A stretch of 25,500 nt of DNA, from the NCBI GenBank assembly GCA_938039795.1, contig CALHWU010000145.1, positions 1 through 25,500 on the forward strand. Reading direction: 5' to 3'. This DNA is from an uncultured Muribaculaceae bacterium. Its GTDB lineage: Bacteria; Bacteroidota; Bacteroidia; Bacteroidales; Muribaculaceae. Shown here piece after piece: positions 21,989-25,500 of this stretch (within the stretch, counting starts at the first letter, position 1; each line of letters opens with the position of its first letter). Below the pieces are notes generated by a model. That model did no database searches, was not told the origin of the DNA, and saw nothing but the letters and a program-made list of their open reading frames with translations. Both the position numbers and the translations under genes were made by a program.

Positions 21989-24900
21989 TCAGCGTGAATG
22001 CGTGATCACAACCTTGCTGACCCTGCCGTTGCGGCGGAGTATGTAGACGTTGCCCGGGCGCAAAGCGTCGGGGGTCACCCGGCGGCCGCTGAGGTCAAAC
22101 CATTCGTCACAGGAACCACTTTCGCCGTCCGCTCCTGGCATCGACAACCCAGAGGGCTTTTCCTCGAAATCGCATGCAAGAGTCATGTCGCCGTTTATGG
22201 TGATCGTTCCATATCCTACGCCCATATCAAGGCTGCGACCATCTATGGTGACGCTTTTCAGCTGATATCCTTCGTCGGGCACTGCAAACACATAGAGCTT
22301 TGATCCATAGTCATGGTACATCTCCGATTCGACCTTATCACCGGAGCCGCTACCGATAGGACTCAAGGCGCGGAAAACCTCAAGATGGCCATGGAGATGA
22401 CGGCCTATAAGCAGGCGGTGACGGTCTATGGCAAAGACGGCCTTGATTTCTGTCGGCTTACGGATCGAAATGATAAAGCCACCAGTGCTGGCAAGATACT
22501 GACTTAAGACATCCTGCCCGTTGACCGACAATGATGCGAGATGATAATGCGCGTCAGCGGTGGCCCTTACGTCCACGTTAGCTCCGTCAGCCATGACCGT
22601 ACCGCTCTCGATCTCATTGCCGTCTGACCGGCATATCAGAGCGCCGTTCCCTTCAGCCCTGAAATTCACGGGATAGTCTGATGCAAAATACGCCACGCAC
22701 TCAGCATCGCCTTCGCCGTCGATATCTATCTCCGCATCCTTACGGATCTCTCCGTTTACGGTCCATTCGACAAACCGGTCATAAACGGAGGCGGCGACAG
22801 CTTTAAGTTTCACAACGGCCCTTGTTTTGACCGACTGCGTTCCCTCCGGCTCCCCGACAATCACCGCGCTACCTTTTGAGGCGTCGTTAGCCCGCACCGT
22901 TATCGTGCGTTCGGTGCCTATCGCATGATCGAAAACTGCCACGAGGGAGAGATTTCCCTGTCCCGGCCATTCAAAGCGCGAGGTTGTGCCAGTACCCGAC
23001 GATCCGCCCTCATATATCCAACGTGTGAACTTGAATCCGTCGGCGGCCTCAGCAAAGAAAGTGTGATTCTCACCGGAATGCGCCTCGACTGCCGTAGTGC
23101 CTTCGCGATCTATATAGACCTTACCGCCGATATATCCCGCCGGACTGCGCGACGAGATCTTGAGGTGATACACTCCCGGTGCATCCGGCACGAAACTTGA
23201 TGCGATCACAGTCGCGCCGACGACTGTCACGCGATATGTCCCGTCTGACTCCTTTCCGACAGGAGTGCCGTTTACGAGCAGTTGCGAAGGCAGATACATT
23301 TCATCGGCTGTCAGAACCACGGTCAGCACTGTACCCTCCTCTACCATCTGTCCGTCAGCAACCTCAGATCCATCAGGCAAAGACACCTTCATCGAGCCAT
23401 TGCCTCCGTTGGTCAGCTTTACAGCATATTTCTCCTTTTTCGGCTCATCAGGCTTTTCTTCCTGCTTCTTTTCAAATAAGGCCTTCAGACTTGCATTGCC
23501 TTCGACGATATATTCCGTTGCCGGCTCCGTCGAATACACTTCGCTCCCCTTTTGCCATCCCTTGAAAGTATACCCTTCTGCGGCCTCCGCATGAATCATC
23601 ACCGTTTCGCCTGCTCCGCATCTCTTCTGTACTGCATTCCTATCATCGTTTACCCACACCTTTCCGCCATCGACCGGCGACACCGACAGAGTTATCAGAT
23701 AACTTGTCTCCTCGGGGCCACCTGTCGACACCTTGTAGCTCATGATATGAAATCCCGGCTCTCCTGCTACCGCATGGATAAAACCAGTCACATCAAGCGA
23801 TTTCGACCAGTTCGCATTGCCATATATCTCACCGGCATTTTCAATCGTCTGGTTTTCCTGTGAAAGTTTTACAAGTGGCATGTTTTTCTCCTGACCAGCA
23901 GAGGGACGTACCGCAAGATGCAGCCATTTTGGATCAACAATGCCGAAATATATATTGACGCCTTTCAGACGCAGCATTTTGTTGCCATTATTCCTGTAAT
24001 CATTTAAGACTCCGTCAAAAGTCGCGTCTTCAACAGGCGCCTCTTTATTAGGTTCAGTACTTAGCTCCGGTATGCGAGTAAGATATATCTGCACCCCTTT
24101 GTATGTCGCATCCCTTGCAGCAGAGGCTTCGTCACACTTGATTCTGCCTTCAACTCCCTTCAACACGTCTCCTACCGCTGGCTTCCACTCTCCGATGACA
24201 CCTGACTGATTGAACAAGAACAATAGTTTCTTCCCGTCGGTCACGACGGCATCAACATCATTATTGCCCAATACTTCCACCACGGTAAGAGGAGTATCAA
24301 ACCTCACAAGCGCGTCATTAACTAATGATCCGGAGAGAAGCTCCTCTATGCTTGTTTTTACAGAAGGAGTCTCGACAAATGATGCGGCTATCGCAATATC
24401 TTCACTGATCTCAAACGTCGCGCTATTTTCGCTGAGCGTTTGGGCAGAATTATTAACTGAAATCGACTGCAAAACGTAGTTAGGCGCGGGCGTTGCGGTT
24501 ACCGTCACCATGCTGCCGGCATCGACGGCATCGCCTGATGTGAGCGTCGTTTCGCCACATTTTACCGTAATTACACCTCCGGCCGACTGATCAAAAGTCA
24601 CCTTACATGTCTTTACAAAATGAGCTGTCAATGTTACCGCTTCCGACACAGTGAACGTATACTGAATATCATCCGAGACCTTTTCATCACCGTTATACCA
24701 GCCGACAAATCTTGCGCCATCGGTTGGAGTAGCCGTTGCTGTCACACTTGCACCCGCCACCGCTCTTGACGGCGATACACTTACCGAACCCAATTCCGGA
24801 TGATCCGCAGTCACCGTTATATCATATTCTTCTGCCGCCTCATCTTCTTTGGCAAACACCGCCACATAACCTATATTGCAGTAAACCGGGCCTGTAGTAA

Positions 24901-25500
24901 ATTCCTTTTCAGCAGATACCTCTTTCCCATTTAGAGTCCACTTCACAAACTTATACCCCTCATTAGGCGTAGCCGTCAAAGTAACTGTTTTTCCATTCTG
25001 AATCTGGTTTTTATACACTGTCGAACTAATGGCCACAATTCCACCTTCTTCAATATTTGGCAAAGCAGTAAAATTCCATAAAGCGGTATTTTTAACCGAT
25101 TGATTCACATCCACAAATATTTTTTCCCCAAAAAAACGCACATATCCGATATAAGTTGCATATCCATTGGTAATTGTGTTCGGTTTTTTTATGGTGAAAT
25201 TGCTATAATCATCAATTATATTATTATTCAACTTACCACTGAACCTGATAATTCTATTGAATATATCATTTTCAAAGCTGATATCACCAGGATTAACATC
25301 TATAGGAATGTGATAATACTTTGCATTATCAGGAAGTGTCTGAGCATCTAATTTTCCATCGTAGTTAACCCAATATAGTTCTGGAGAAATACTAATTTCA
25401 CCTGAGCTTTTGGTTACCTTTCCAACCAAACCATAAACAACATTCTTTTCACCTGAGAGTAATGTATTATAATTATTGGTCACATCACTCGGAACAGAAC
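21989..25500 (-). CDS. Very large secreted InlB-repeat protein with C-terminal sorting-like tail (5' end outside the window)
   Basis: Function not recognised; probably a cell-surface or secreted adhesin-like protein. The frame is open to the window edge. The first in-frame candidate start is a GTG at 25483, with coding-like sequence continuing beyond it, so the N-terminus is missing. Numbering from that codon, about nine divergent InlB/Flg_new-type repeats (70-85 residues each) carry the pattern G-x-V...G..V.L.A.P..GY.F..W..NG...A.F: about 145-212, 220-290, 292-371, 594-671, 685-765, 770-852, 858-933, 938-1018 and 1020-1107. An OB-fold-like block similar to DUF5689 (about 374-590) interrupts them. 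A Lys/Glu/Pro linker lies at 672-684. The tail (1126-1164), WFDLSGRRV then PGNVYILRRNGR, matches the short C-terminal domain common on secreted Bacteroidales proteins, possibly a type IX secretion signal. Bases beyond about 24,900 are markedly more AT-rich. Confidence 0.8.
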   Translation of the reverse strand, partial: SVPSDVTNNYNTLLSGEKNVVYGLVGKVTKSSGEISISPELYWVNYDGKLDAQTLPDNAKYYHIPIDVNPGDISFENDIFNRIIRFSGKLNNNIIDDYSNFTIKKPNTITNGYATYIGYVRFFGEKIFVDVNQSVKNTALWNFTALPNIEEGGIVAISSTVYKNQIQNGKTVTLTATPNEGYKFVKWTLNGKEVSAEKEFTTGPVYCNIGYVAVFAKEDEAAEEYDITVTADHPELGSVSVSPSRAVAGASVTATATPTDGARFVGWYNGDEKVSDDIQYTFTVSEAVTLTAHFVKTCKVTFDQSAGGVITVKCGETTLTSGDAVDAGSMVTVTATPAPNYVLQSISVNNSAQTLSENSATFEISEDIAIAASFVETPSVKTSIEELLSGSLVNDALVRFDTPLTVVEVLGNNDVDAVVTDGKKLLFLFNQSGVIGEWKPAVGDVLKGVEGRIKCDEASAARDATYKGVQIYLTRIPELSTEPNKEAPVEDATFDGVLNDYRNNGNKMLRLKGVNIYFGIVDPKWLHLAVRPSAGQEKNMPLVKLSQENQTIENAGEIYGNANWSKSLDVTGFIHAVAGEPGFHIMSYKVSTGGPEETSYLITLSVSPVDGGKVWVNDDRNAVQKRCGAGETVMIHAEAAEGYTFKGWQKGSEVYSTEPATEYIVEGNASLKALFEKKQEEKPDEPKKEKYAVKLTNGGNGSMKVSLPDGSEVADGQMVEEGTVLTVVLTADEMYLPSQLLVNGTPVGKESDGTYRVTVVGATVIASSFVPDAPGVYHLKISSRSPAGYIGGKVYIDREGTTAVEAHSGENHTFFAEAADGFKFTRWIYEGGSSGTGTTSRFEWPGQGNLSLVAVFDHAIGTERTITVRANDASKGSAVIVGEPEGTQSVKTRAVVKLKAVAASVYDRFVEWTVNGEIRKDAEIDIDGEGDAECVAYFASDYPVNFRAEGNGALICRSDGNEIESGTVMADGANVDVRATADAHYHLASLSVNGQDVLSQYLASTGGFIISIRKPTEIKAVFAIDRHRLLIGRHLHGHLEVFRALSPIGSGSGDKVESEMYHDYGSKLYVFAVPDEGYQLKSVTIDGRSLDMGVGYGTITINGDMTLACDFEEKPSGLSMPGADGESGSCDEWFDLSGRRVTPDALRPGNVYILRRNGRVSKVVITHSR

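Noticed and set aside
1..25500. Search for CRISPR arrays, insertion sequences, toxin-antitoxin pairs, phage or defence genes.
   Set aside because: No regularly spaced repeats, transposase or integrase motifs, or defence domains were seen; nearly all bases are assigned to housekeeping or envelope genes.

Overview
The window looks like an ordinary, gene-dense stretch of a Bacteroidales chromosome, most likely Muribaculaceae (the family is an inference from protein style, not proven). The evidence is threefold. Promoters carry the Bacteroidota -7 element TAnnTTTG with a TTG/TTTG element about 20 nt upstream, and Shine-Dalgarno sequences are essentially absent. Lineage-typical families are present: DUF4296, DUF4827, a YkfC-like SH3b-NlpC/P60 protein, a Bacteroidota-type Tgt, a DksA-like protein with a reduced zinc finger and a long type-2 IleRS. 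The secreted repeat protein ends in a 'WFDLSGRRV...PGNVYILRRNGR' tail. No rRNA, CRISPR array, IS element, phage gene or integrase was found.

Layout. Bases 1-1915 (+): the 3' part of pyrF, then pgk, broken by a one-base frameshift. Bases 1916-2252: three hairpins, tRNA-Leu(TAG) on the minus strand, and back-to-back divergent promoters for the tRNA and tgt. Bases 2253-4462 (+): tgt and an LptF/LptG-type permease, overlapping by 4 nt. Bases 4454-9940 (-): an ileS-dksA/traR-lspA-DUF4296-small ORF operon read from a promoter just upstream of ileS, meeting the permease tail to tail with overlapping stop codons. Bases 10008-14646 (-): nrnA-like, DUF4827 lipoprotein, glmM (frameshifted near its 3' end), SH3b-NlpC/P60 peptidase and PAP2 phosphatase, probably one envelope-oriented operon. 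Bases 14749-16164 (-): a RecD/Dda-like helicase. Bases 16283-19256 (-): the ribosomal operon rplM-rpsI-rpsB-tsf with a promoter and a structured leader of about 100 nt. Bases 19384-21897 (+): a secreted S9 (DPP-IV-like) peptidase. Bases 21989-25500 (-): the C-terminal 1,169 or so residues of a very large secreted protein made of about nine InlB-type repeats around an OB-fold-like block, cut by the window edge.

The genes are mostly housekeeping: pyrimidine synthesis and glycolysis, tRNA modification and charging, LPS export, lipoprotein maturation, peptidoglycan precursor synthesis and recycling, and translation. I did not find a convincing undescribed multi-gene system.

The most notable single observations are these. 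The IleRS signature motif reads GIHH instead of HxGH, a variant linked to extreme mupirocin resistance in type-2 enzymes. The Tgt lacks all three zinc-binding cysteines. The tgt message appears almost leaderless and shares a symmetric promoter region with tRNA-Leu. Two core genes, pgk and glmM, carry small frameshifts that look more like assembly errors than biology.
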